Positions 1 through 6,031 of a stretch of 10,494 nt of DNA are shown in pieces (position 1 is the first letter of the stretch; the number at the start of each line of letters is the position of its first letter). Source of the stretch: Deltaproteobacteria bacterium (lineage in GTDB: Bacteria > Desulfobacterota > Binatia > UBA9968); assembly GCA_016844625.1 (NCBI GenBank), contig JAERMN010000065.1, positions 1 to 10,494 of the forward strand, given 5' to 3'. A model generated the notes under the pieces. That model did no database searches, was not told the origin of the DNA, and worked only from the letters and a program-made list of their open reading frames with translations. The translations under genes and the position numbers were made by a program.

Positions 1-1021
1 GTTTGGCATTCTCGCTGAGAATCTTTCGCTTCACGTGCTCGGTTAAGTCTTTGCGCTCCCAGAACTCCGGGATGTCGACGGCGAATTCGCCGGCTTGGCG
101 TTCGTGCGGGAAGTCGGTCGGATACATTAAATAATCTTCGCCCATTTCGCGCACGACGGCGTCGAGGATTCTTTCGCCGGTCTCGCAGGTGACGTAGATG
201 TTGCCGCTCTTGAAATATTCGCTTGGCAGTTTGCTGAGCGGGTAGTGTTTGCGTTTGCGGTCGATGTGAAATTTTTCGTCCAGGCGGTCCATCATGTAGG
301 GAATCCAACCAGCGCCGGCTTCCAAAAATCCGATTCGTAGCTTCGGAAACAGATCGAAGACGCCGTCGAGCACGACGCTGGTGAGCTGAATCATCTGCGC
401 GATCGGATGTTCGAGCGTGTGGATCATCGACATGGTTTGCAAGAAATCGAAACCGAGACCGCGGCTCACGGCACCGTGGACCGCGAGCGGCACATTGAGC
501 GCTTCAGCTTCTTTGTAAATCGGATGGAAATCTTGGTGGCCATAACCTTTGTTCAACGTCGTCACCGCCGGCAGCAGGCCGGCGACCATGCCTTGTTCTT
601 TCACCGCACGGCGCAGTTCTCTAACCGCTTCTTGTGGATTGTGCACCGGCAAAATTGCCACGCCTTTCAGACGCGCGTCGACTTTGCCGTAGCGGTCGAA
701 GAGCCAATTGTTGTACATGCGCGCGACGACGCAGGCCCAATCCGGGTCTTGGATCAAACCGAAGGAAAGGCCGGCGGTCGGATAGAGCACCGCGGCATCG
801 ATCTGCGCGCCTTCGATGAACTGAATCCAACTATTTGAGTCAACTTTGGTGACCTTGGCTAAGCCGCGCACGAAGCCGCGCGGCCAGCCGTCAAGAGACG
901 GAAAGATTGAAAACGTTCCGCTACGCCGGTGGCCTGTGTAGGGGCCGTCGAAGTATTGTTCAAGCTCCGCGTCGGCTTCTAACACATGTCCATCGGCATC
1001 GATCACGGCTACGCCGTTCAT
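1..1021 (-). CDS. Amidohydrolase-2 family metal-dependent hydrolase, C-terminus beyond the window
   Basis: Predicted TIM-barrel hydrolase or decarboxylase of the amidohydrolase-2 (ACMSD-like) family, probably cytoplasmic and metal-dependent; the substrate cannot be told from sequence. About 340 residues are visible and the reading frame runs off position 1, so the extreme C-terminus is missing. Visible family marks: N-terminal metal motif D8-A-D-G-H12, H182 in 'LAVHGA', E234 in 'GFLEAGAGW', and D303 in 'TDFPH', the usual order of barrel ligands. Start choice: two in-frame ATGs lie at 1030 and 1021. The GGGAGGA ribosome-binding site (1031-1037) abuts the first and is about 9 nt from the second, so 1021 is preferred. 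The gene is divergent from a second, distantly related amidohydrolase at 1158, with a 136-bp shared upstream region. The family assignment is firm; the specific reaction is unknown. Confidence 0.88.
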   Translation of the reverse strand, partial: MNGVAVIDADGHVLEADAELEQYFDGPYTGHRRSGTFSIFPSLDGWPRGFVRGLAKVTKVDSNSWIQFIEGAQIDAAVLYPTAGLSFGLIQDPDWACVVARMYNNWLFDRYGKVDARLKGVAILPVHNPQEAVRELRRAVKEQGMVAGLLPAVTTLNKGYGHQDFHPIYKEAEALNVPLAVHGAVSRGLGFDFLQTMSMIHTLEHPIAQMIQLTSVVLDGVFDLFPKLRIGFLEAGAGWIPYMMDRLDEKFHIDRKRKHYPLSKLPSEYFKSGNIYVTCETGERILDAVVREMGEDYLMYPTDFPHERQAGEFAVDIPEFWERKDLTEHVKRKILSENAK

Positions 1022-1096
1022 TGTTTTCATTCCTCCCTAAGTTGGTGGCTTAACATTGGCTTGTGCGCAGTGTCAACGCGCCTGGATTGAATTGCA

Positions 1097-1126
1097 TTGA
1101 CAGGGCTTCGCGGGCCGTGGTTAAAG
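1097..1126 (+). promoter_or_regulatory. Possible sigma70-type promoter for the amidohydrolase at 1158
   Basis: A perfect -35 hexamer TTGACA (1097-1102) is followed after 18 nt by TTAAAG (1121-1126), a poor -10 with 3 of 6 matches. It lies in the divergent intergenic region about 30 nt before the ribosome-binding site of the plus-strand amidohydrolase. The weak -10 keeps confidence low. Confidence 0.3.
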
Positions 1127-1157
1127 TTGGCCATAATTGTTCTTCCAGGAGCCGATC

Positions 1158-2276
1158 ATGATTAACGGATATCCTATTTACGACGCCGACGCGCATGTCA
1201 ATGTCGCGCCGCCGATGTGGGATGACTTGCCCAAAGAGTTCGCGGCGCGCCGGCCGCGGCCAGCCTTGGTGCACGACGGCGCTGAGTTGGCGGCTTTCAC
1301 CGCCGGCTGGCTCGTCGATGGGCGCATGGAGCCGCATGCGCTCGGCCCCGGCTTGCAACCGGCGAATCCGCCGCGCTGGGTCGTCGAAGGTGCCGATCGC
1401 GGCTCGCTTACGATGGTGGATGCCGACGCGCGCATTCGCGATCTCAACCGTCTGGGCATCGATATCCAGTTGTTGTTTCCGTCGACTCTGTATGCGCGTT
1501 GGACTGCTGATCCACGCTTTGAAGCTGCGTTGTTTCGCGCCTTTAATCGCTTCATCGCGCGACAAACACGGCCGCATTCGAAACGATTGAAATGGGCAGG
1601 CTTGATTCCGCTGCGCGAACCGCGCGAGTCGATTGTGGCGCTGGAGGAGATGATCAAGCTCGGCGCGTCAGCGGCGGTGGTGTTCGGCACGGCGCGCGAC
1701 AAGATGCTCTGCGACGAGAGCTTCAACGACTTTTGGGATGAGTTCGCGCGCTGCAAGCTGCCGCTCTGCGTACATATGGCGGCGAGCTTTCCCGCCTTCG
1801 ACAGTTGTGTAGAGACGTTTCTCGACGCCCACGCGCTGAGCATGGCTTTGCCGGCGCAAATGGCGTTAGTCGCGCTGCTTGGCCACGGCATGATGGATCG
1901 CTATCCCGAGCTGCGTATCGCCTTCATGGAGTTCGGCGCCGAGTGGCTTTTCTATATGGTCGGACGCATCGATCATTACATTCCGCGCGACCGAGAAATC
2001 CAGCCGAGAATATTGGAAGCTAAAATGCCGGCGAAAACGATGAAGGCGTATTTAAACTCTGGCCGCTTTTTCATCTGCGGCGAGATGGAAGACCCGCTGA
2101 TGAAGGAAGAGATTTCGTTGCTCGGCGAAGATCAGTTGCTGTTCTCATCCGATTATCCACATGGCGAGGGGCGGGAGAATGCGGCCCAAGAGCTTTTGGC
2201 ACGGACCGATATCAGCGCGCGGCAGAAGCAGAAAATTTTGTACGATAATCCGATACGGTTGTTTGGTGAGGTATGA
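1158..2276 (+). CDS. Amidohydrolase-2 family metal-dependent hydrolase
   Basis: A 372-residue cytoplasmic protein of the amidohydrolase-2 family, full length for this group. Ligand-type motifs appear in family order: 'YDADAHV' at residues 8-14 (D9, D11, H13), H206 in 'CVHMAAS', E258 in 'AFMEFGAEW', and D332 in 'SSDYPHGEG'. The stretch 'MDRYPELRI' just before E258 is also typical. A longer frame opens at a TTG at 1137, but the ATG at 1158 is chosen because AGGAG sits six nt upstream and the N-terminal motif then falls at residues 8-14, as in the divergent neighbour. Such enzymes hydrolyse C-O or C-N bonds or decarboxylate small aromatic acids; no specific substrate can be assigned. It shares motif order with the neighbour at 1-1021 but little overall sequence, so the two are distant paralogues and not a recent duplication. 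Confidence 0.92.
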   Translation: MINGYPIYDADAHVNVAPPMWDDLPKEFAARRPRPALVHDGAELAAFTAGWLVDGRMEPHALGPGLQPANPPRWVVEGADRGSLTMVDADARIRDLNRLGIDIQLLFPSTLYARWTADPRFEAALFRAFNRFIARQTRPHSKRLKWAGLIPLREPRESIVALEEMIKLGASAAVVFGTARDKMLCDESFNDFWDEFARCKLPLCVHMAASFPAFDSCVETFLDAHALSMALPAQMALVALLGHGMMDRYPELRIAFMEFGAEWLFYMVGRIDHYIPRDREIQPRILEAKMPAKTMKAYLNSGRFFICGEMEDPLMKEEISLLGEDQLLFSSDYPHGEGRENAAQELLARTDISARQKQKILYDNPIRLFGEV

Positions 2277-2292
2277 GGTCGTTGGCTAAATC

Positions 2293-2366
2293 CGTCGTTC
2301 CCGCGCACGCGGGAATCTAGGCGGTGTGCGAGCGAACCTGGATTCCCGTTTTCACGGGAATGACGA
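2293..2366. repeat. Intergenic palindromic repeat (TTCCCGNG double hairpin)
   Basis: Two small hairpins stand in mirror order. The first is TTCCCGCG/CGCGGGAA (2298-2305 with 2308-2315), the second TTCCCGT/ACGGGAA (2343-2349 with 2354-2360). The flanks also pair: GGAATCTAGG with CCTGGATTCC. The whole is an inverted repeat of about 74 bp. It resembles REP-like dispersed palindromes of proteobacteria with a CGTCATTCCCG core. It lies directly after the amidohydrolase stop codon and could help end transcription or stabilise the mRNA 3' end, though there is no T-run. A diverged relative is at 7019-7111. Confidence 0.75.
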
Positions 2367-2406
2367 ATGAGTCAGTCGACTCCCCACGAACTTAGCGAGG
2401 TGCGAC

Positions 2407-2976
2407 GTGTTCTATATAGCTAAGACAGCTCGGCTGGTTATTCTACTTCCTGGCACTTGGATCTTATTCAGCCCAGGCCAAGGGGTGGGCCAGACTCACG
2501 TCAAGATCGGCATCGTCAGTCCGACTTTTAGTCATGCGCCGTTCTACGTTGCGCGCGACAAAGGATTCGACAAAGCAGATGGTCTTGTCGGCGCGGTGAT
2601 CGTCATGAATCGGGACGATTTGATCGTGCAGTCGCTGGTTTCCGATTCGATTCCGTTCGGCAATATTTCTCCCAGCGCGTTCTTTCCGGCGCGGGAGCAG
2701 GGGTTGAGCGATCTCAATAGGATCGCCGGCTCGTTCAACGGCACGACTTGTTCGATCATCGCCCAGTCGAAGTTCAAGACGCTCGAACCGTTAAAATGAT
2801 CGAAGCTTGCCGTGTCCAGCCTACAAGCGGGTTCGGCTCAAGTTTTGAAATACCTTCTCAAATAGCGCGGGTTCGTCTATCCGTGCGATTACAATCTGAT
2901 CCGCGCCGGCGGCACGGCGCTACGTTGGGCTGCATTGCAGACGCAGCAAGTGGACGGCGCGATTCTCGCCGATTTC
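2407..2976 (+). pseudogene. NMT1/THI5-like ABC substrate-binding protein, N-terminal relic with two stops
   Basis: This frame starts at GTG 2407 behind GAGG (2397-2400) and encodes a hydrophobic export signal (residues 1-29), then a typical NMT1/SsuA-like start: 'KIGIVSPTFSHAPFYVARDK', 'GFDKADGL', and 'QSLVSDSIPFGNISPSA'. Intact members bind small organic or sulfonate-like ligands in the periplasm for ABC import. A TGA at 2797-2799 stops the frame at residue 131, and a TAG at 2863-2865 stops it again, yet homology-like text continues in the same frame on both sides: 'LAVSSLQAGSAQVLKYLLK', then 'RGFVYP' and 'LIRAGGTALRWAALQTQQV'. It ends abruptly near 'GAILADF' at about 2976, roughly 190 codons against the family's usual 320-340, where MFS-like sequence begins. 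The partner permease and ATPase genes are absent. This is a dead gene: two stops plus truncation. Confidence 0.85.
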
Positions 2977-3337
2977 AGTCATGCTTACTCTCATGCTTTT
3001 GGGATTGGGCTGGGCGCTTTTCCAATCGCCAAACTGAAGCGGCATGTTCAATGCGGTTGCGCCGCGCCACGTCGGTTCGGTGAGCGGCTTGTCTCTGACC
3101 TCAGCCAACGTCGGCAATGCGATGGGCGTGGCCATGGGCAGTCTGCTGTTTCTGCGCTGGTTGAATTACTATGGCCTGCACGGCGCCGTGGTGCCACCGT
3201 ATACCGAGCGGGGCGCGAGCCCGGAGATCTTTATCAAGTCGTTTCAGAACGCCTGGCTTGTGATCGCAGTGCTGGGTTTGGTGGCGATCGTCACGTCAGC
3301 GACGCGCGGCGCGGAGACCAGGAAGAAGGTGGAGTAA
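2977..3337 (+). pseudogene. MFS transporter (DHA2-like), C-terminal relic
   Basis: In the frame one base off the preceding relic, the sequence reads like the last transmembrane part of a 14-helix DHA2-type drug exporter: 'MLTLMLLGLGWALFQSPN', a TGA stop (3035-3037), then 'SGMFNAVAPRHVGSVSGL' and two hydrophobic segments, the last being 'AWLVIAVLGLVAIVTSA'. It closes at TAA 3335-3337. The family motif following the helix, P-N-N-S-x-(I/M)-M/F, supports reading across the TGA. About 115 codons survive of an expected 450-500. An ATG at 3044 could open a 97-residue frame, but it has no ribosome-binding site and would give only a fragment. It ends 2 bp from the convergent gene at 3340. Confidence 0.75.
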
Positions 3338-3339
3338 GA

Positions 3340-4395
3340 TTAGTATTTCAGTGTTGTGCCGGACTTTTTGGCTTTGATATTTTCTAGGACCTTGGCGCCT
3401 AACGCTACGTCGGCGACGCCCTGGCCGGCGTTGTTCTTGTAAAAGGTGATCTGATCAAGGCGCGTGCGGCCTTCGCTGTTGCCGGCGAGGATGGAGCCGA
3501 TCTCGATCAGTTGCTCCCACTTGATGACGCCGCGGTTTATCGGATCGAAAATATCGGCTTGCTCATCCTGCACAGCTTGTTGGATCGACACGATGCCGTG
3601 CACGTCGCTGCGCGCCAGCGTGGCGTCGTCGATCTCGCGCCGCTTGGCCGCGGTGAAGCCGCCTTTGACCAAGCCGACGTTGCTGCCGACGATGGTGGTG
3701 ACATGCTGGCCGGGCTCCAATAAGTTGCCATCGAACACCGGCACGCTGGAGTTGGTTGCGGTGAGAACGATATCGACGCCGCGCACCGCTTCTGCCGGCG
3801 ATGACACCGGCGTGATGTTGAGGTTGGTTACCCGGCCCATTTCCTCGGCGAATTGGATTCGGTTCTCCGGATTGCGGCTGTAGACTTTGACGTGTTTCAA
3901 TTTGCGCACCTGCATGAGCGCGAGCAGATGATTCTTCGCCTGGCCGGCGGCGCCGAATATACCCAGGCTCGTGGCATCAGGCCGTGCCAGCAAATCAGTG
4001 CCGACCGCGCTGGTCGCAGCGGTGCGGAGTCCGGTGACCGCGATGTTGTCGGGCAATTCGCTGCAAGTAATCTCGCCGACGATGATGCCCTTGAGCTCGC
4101 CTTCGGCGGAGTCGTAGAGGACGATGACGGGATGATTCAAGCGCGGATAAACTTGCTCGTTGGCCATCGGCTTGACCCATTCGCAGTGAGTCATCAGGCC
4201 GGTGGCTTTCGCCGCCGGCACGCCGCCTTGGTGGACGCTGACGCGCACGCCGGAGGGAACATGAATGCGCCGGCGCGGCGCGTTGAGCTGCGGGTTCTCA
4301 CCCCACTCGCGAAAGCCAAGGCGAACCGCTTCGACCGCTTCCGACATGGTGACGATGCCGCGGATCTCTTGGGGGCTGACGAGTATGGGTTGCAT
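3340..4395 (-). CDS. Ornithine cyclodeaminase/mu-crystallin family NAD(P)-dependent enzyme
   Basis: A 351-residue cytoplasmic protein of COG2423, the family that holds ornithine cyclodeaminase, alanine dehydrogenase (Archaeoglobus type), ketimine reductases and opine-type enzymes. Visible signs: a lysine motif 'AAKATG' near residue 63, the conserved 'LRTAATSA' at 123-130, the Rossmann turn 'GIFGAAGQA' at 145-153 (a GAGxQA variant with alanine at the second glycine), 'VYSRNPEN' after strand 2, and the C-terminal 'NNAGQGVADVALG' at 321-333, which holds the family aspartate D329. Length is normal (about 320-350). The frame stays open upstream to 4458, but that part is the repeat at 4405-4485; the ATG at 4395 begins the family-like 'MQPILVSPQEI'. 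The ribosome-binding site is weak (GTGAAG). It follows the selenocysteine GST on the same strand with an 88-bp gap and may be co-transcribed. Family sure, substrate unknown. Confidence 0.9.
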   Translation of the reverse strand: MQPILVSPQEIRGIVTMSEAVEAVRLGFREWGENPQLNAPRRRIHVPSGVRVSVHQGGVPAAKATGLMTHCEWVKPMANEQVYPRLNHPVIVLYDSAEGELKGIIVGEITCSELPDNIAVTGLRTAATSAVGTDLLARPDATSLGIFGAAGQAKNHLLALMQVRKLKHVKVYSRNPENRIQFAEEMGRVTNLNITPVSSPAEAVRGVDIVLTATNSSVPVFDGNLLEPGQHVTTIVGSNVGLVKGGFTAAKRREIDDATLARSDVHGIVSIQQAVQDEQADIFDPINRGVIKWEQLIEIGSILAGNSEGRTRLDQITFYKNNAGQGVADVALGAKVLENIKAKKSGTTLKY

Positions 4396-4404
4396 GGTAA
4401 CTTC

Positions 4405-4485
4405 ACTGGAGTAATGGAGTGCTGGAATGTTGGAATATTGGGGTCCGAAACCCATCACTCCAGTACTCCATCACTCCAACTCTTC
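4405..4485. repeat. Fold-back element with 8-bp tandem units in both arms
   Basis: The left arm holds five 8-bp units of form NNTGGART: 4405-4412, 4413-4420, 4421-4428, 4429-4436 and 4437-4444 (the last degenerate). The right arm holds units of form ANYACTCC at 4454-4461, 4462-4469 and 4470-4477. The arms are reverse complements: 4407-4433 pairs with 4452-4478 at 23 of 27 positions, leaving an 18-nt loop. It fills the gap between the GST stop codon and the start of the ornithine cyclodeaminase family gene, so the mRNA between them should fold into a long hairpin. Confidence 0.8.
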
Positions 4486-5047
4486 AGATCGTCGCGGCGA
4501 CTTGCGGCCGGGTAATCAAGCTTTCGGCCCAACGCTTTAGGCTGGGATAGTTGTCGTCGATCACCACCTTGTAGCGTTCGCGCCGGGTGTAAAAAGGGAT
4601 GAACGTTATATCAGCGAGGGAATATTCTCCTACCAGATAATCTTTGCCGGCTATCTCTTTGTCCAAGGTTTGCAGATGCTGCTTCATCTTTTTCCCGGCT
4701 TTGTCCAAGTTTCGATCATGCTGCAGGTCGCTGGCCGCCGGATGGACTCGCGTGTTCATGAAATCGATCCAAATGCGCGCCTTCGAGCGTAGCAGCGGGT
4801 CCCTCGGCATCAGGCGAACTTGGGGAAACTTCTCTTCCAGATATTCATTCAGAATGGCGGATTCGTAGATCACGCCGTCGCCGTCGACCAGAATGGGCAC
4901 TTTACTATAGGGATTTTGCCGCACTAGATCTTCTGGCTTGTCTTTAAGGTTTACCTCGATCAGCTCACAGGCGAGTTTCTTTTCCGACAGGACAATCCTT
5001 GTCCTGTGCGCGTAGGGTCAAGTATGCGCGGTATAAAGTTTCATCAT
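4484..5047 (-). CDS. Selenocysteine-containing glutathione S-transferase (UGA at codon 10)
   Basis: Predicted cytosolic glutathione S-transferase of 187 residues with selenocysteine at position 10, read through the in-frame TGA at 5018-5020. The N-terminus reads 'MMKLYTAHT-U-PYAHRTRIV', the GST thioredoxin fold with U in place of the catalytic cysteine of TCPYA-type enzymes. Next come the cis-proline site 'NPYSKVPIL' (P51) and the glutathione-binding 'YESAIL' (E62, S63). The all-helical C-terminal domain covers about residues 85-187 with 'YSLADITFIPF', the usual N-capping segment. A start at GTG 4924 (codon 42) would drop the first strands and the active site, and it lacks a ribosome-binding site. 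By contrast ATG 5047 stands 7 nt after a perfect AAGGAGGT. A SECIS-like hairpin follows the UGA. GSTs of this type conjugate or reduce substrates with glutathione; Sec should raise redox or nucleophilic activity. The alternative is a nonsense mutation of a Cys codon, which the hairpin makes less likely. It lies between ABC permease genes and an ornithine cyclodeaminase family gene. Confidence 0.85.
4987..5007 (-). promoter_or_regulatory. Bacterial SECIS element (SelB-binding hairpin)
   Basis: On the minus strand, ten nt after the UGA, ACAGGACA (5007-5000) pairs perfectly with TGTCCTGT (4994-4987) around the loop AGGAT (4999-4995). The apical loop begins 18 nt after the UGA. Bacterial SECIS elements lie inside the coding sequence just 3' of the UGA, with loop guanines needed by SelB; the E. 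coli fdhF element has an AGGUCU loop at about the same distance. Two of the gene's three AGG arginine codons (of 14 Arg codons) fall in this hairpin, which suggests selection on RNA shape. Confidence 0.82.
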
Positions 5048-5054
5048 GAAGACA

Positions 5055-5062
5055 ACCTCCTT
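5055..5062 (-). promoter_or_regulatory. Perfect Shine-Dalgarno of the selenoprotein GST
   Basis: AAGGAGGT on the minus strand is fully complementary to the 16S rRNA 3' end and stands 7 nt before ATG 5047 (10 nt before the next ATG at 5044). It lies upstream of the in-frame UGA, so ribosomes are expected to begin before it. This decides the start of the GST gene. Confidence 0.85.
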
Positions 5063-5114
5063 GATCAGCCTTTGATTACCACCATCACGAGTTATTGGCA
5101 ATGTCAGAAAATAT

Positions 5115-5211
5115 CGTTCAAGCCGTTCAAGCAGTTCAAATCGTTCAAGCCGTTAACGGGAACAGCTGCGAAAACGGTTTGAACTATTTGAACGTTTTGA
5201 ACGGCTTGAAC
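5115..5211. repeat. Fold-back element with 9-bp tandem units in both arms
   Basis: The left arm is a run of 9-bp units of form GTTCAARCC: 5116-5124, 5125-5133, 5134-5142 and 5143-5151, with a fifth degenerate unit after. The right arm holds four units of form GNNTTGAAC at 5176-5184, 5185-5193, 5194-5202 and 5203-5211. Outer units pair perfectly, the inner ones at 6 to 8 of 9 positions; the loop is 24 nt and contains CAGCTG. It lies between the DppC-like permease stop and the GST ribosome-binding site, and shares its design, though not its sequence, with the element at 4405-4485. Confidence 0.85.
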
Positions 5212-5213
5212 AA

Positions 5214-5238
5214 CCCGGAACCGTTCACTGGTTCCGGG
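5214..5238 (-). terminator. Strong hairpin at the end of the ABC permease operon
   Basis: CCCGGAACC (5214-5222) and GGTTCCGGG (5230-5238) form a perfect 9-bp, GC-rich stem with a 7-nt loop. The loop contains the stop codon of the DppC-like permease (5225-5227). On the minus strand it is followed by TTGTT, too short for a classic intrinsic terminator; it may attenuate transcription or protect the 3' end together with the fold-back repeat just downstream. Confidence 0.5.
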
Positions 5239-6031
5239 CCGTCAGCCGGTCTTGCAGCGCGTCGCCGACAAGATTGAGCGCGAGCACCGTAATCATGATG
5301 GCGAGACCGGGGTAGGTGGTGAGATGGGGCGCGACGAGCAGAAACTGCCGGCCGTCATTAAGCATCGATCCCCACGACGGCGTCGGCGGTTCGACCCCTA
5401 GGCCGAGAAAGCTCAAGCTCCCTTCGGCGACGATCGCCGCGGCGAGACCGAAAGTCGACTGAATCAAAAGCGGCGGCAACAGATTGGGCAGCAGATGGCG
5501 CAAAATAATGCGCCAAGGCTCGCAGCCAAGAGCGCGGGCGGCGTGGATGAAATCTCTTTCTCTGAGGGTGAGAATTTCGCCGCGGACCAGACGCGCATAG
5601 CTCGTCCAGCCGATCAAACAGAGCGCGATGACGACGTGATCGAGTCCGGGGCCGAGCACGGCGGTGAATGCGATGGCGAGCAAGATACCGGGAAAGGCGA
5701 GCAGAATGTCGACCAGGCGCATGAGCAGGTGATCGATCCAGCCGCCAAGGTAGCCTGACAGCGAACCGACGATGAGACCGATGATTAATGAAAACGTGAC
5801 GGTGCTGACGCCGACGAGCAAGGAAATGCCGCCGCCATGGAGAATACGACTGAGGATATCGCGGCCGAGCTTGTCGGTGCCAAGGGGATGGTCAACGGAG
5901 AAGGCGATTAAGTCTTCAGAGAGATTCTGGCGCAGCGGGTGGTGCGGCGCGATCAGCGGAGCGAACAACGCCGACACCACCAGAAGAAGCAATATCCCAG
6001 CGCCGAGAGCAAGCCAGAGTTTGTTAGTCAT
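5225..6031 (-). CDS. Peptide/nickel-type ABC transporter permease, DppC-like
   Basis: A 268-residue inner-membrane permease of the DppC/OppC family, which imports peptides, nickel chelates, glutathione or related solutes together with a DppB partner, a binding protein and ATPases. The N-terminal part has one membrane helix (about 7-28) followed by the family hallmark 'HPLGTDKLGRDILSR' at 48-62. The EAA loop that contacts the ATPase is 'HAARALGCEPWRIILRH' at 163-179. 'SFLGLGVEPPTPSWG' at 207-221 is the usual late loop. Length is within the normal range (270-300). Its ATG lies inside the end of the dppB-like gene, an 8-bp overlap typical of translational coupling. No ATPase gene follows; the next gene on this strand is the GST, 177 bp away. 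Confidence 0.95.
   Translation of the reverse strand: MTNKLWLALGAGILLLLVVSALFAPLIAPHHPLRQNLSEDLIAFSVDHPLGTDKLGRDILSRILHGGGISLLVGVSTVTFSLIIGLIVGSLSGYLGGWIDHLLMRLVDILLAFPGILLAIAFTAVLGPGLDHVVIALCLIGWTSYARLVRGEILTLRERDFIHAARALGCEPWRIILRHLLPNLLPPLLIQSTFGLAAAIVAEGSLSFLGLGVEPPTPSWGSMLNDGRQFLLVAPHLTTYPGLAIMITVLALNLVGDALQDRLTARNQ

Noticed and set aside
1178..1891. Long minus-strand open frames opposite the amidohydrolase at 1158
   Set aside because: They are shadows of a GC-rich coding frame with Ser/Arg-rich, family-less translations.
2797..2799. In-frame TGA in the NMT1-type binding-protein relic as another selenocysteine codon
   Set aside because: The position is not a conserved Cys site, no suitable hairpin follows it, and a TAG stops the same frame 66 bases later; the gene is also truncated.
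3035..3037. In-frame TGA in the MFS relic as selenocysteine
   Set aside because: It falls in the P-N-N-S region where Asn is expected, the gene lacks its first three quarters, and no fitting hairpin was seen.
4484..4924. GST gene as a short 146-residue protein starting at GTG 4924
   Set aside because: This start lacks a ribosome-binding site and removes the active-site half of the thioredoxin fold, while a perfect ribosome-binding site and family N-terminus lie upstream at 5047.
5115..5211. CRISPR array
   Set aside because: The units are 9 bp with no spacers and occur in inverted arms, so this is a fold-back repeat.
5095..5277. Small protein with VQAVQAVQ and LN repeats on the plus strand
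   Set aside because: The repetitive translation is a by-product of the 9-bp DNA repeat units, and the frame runs into the antisense of the DppC-like gene.
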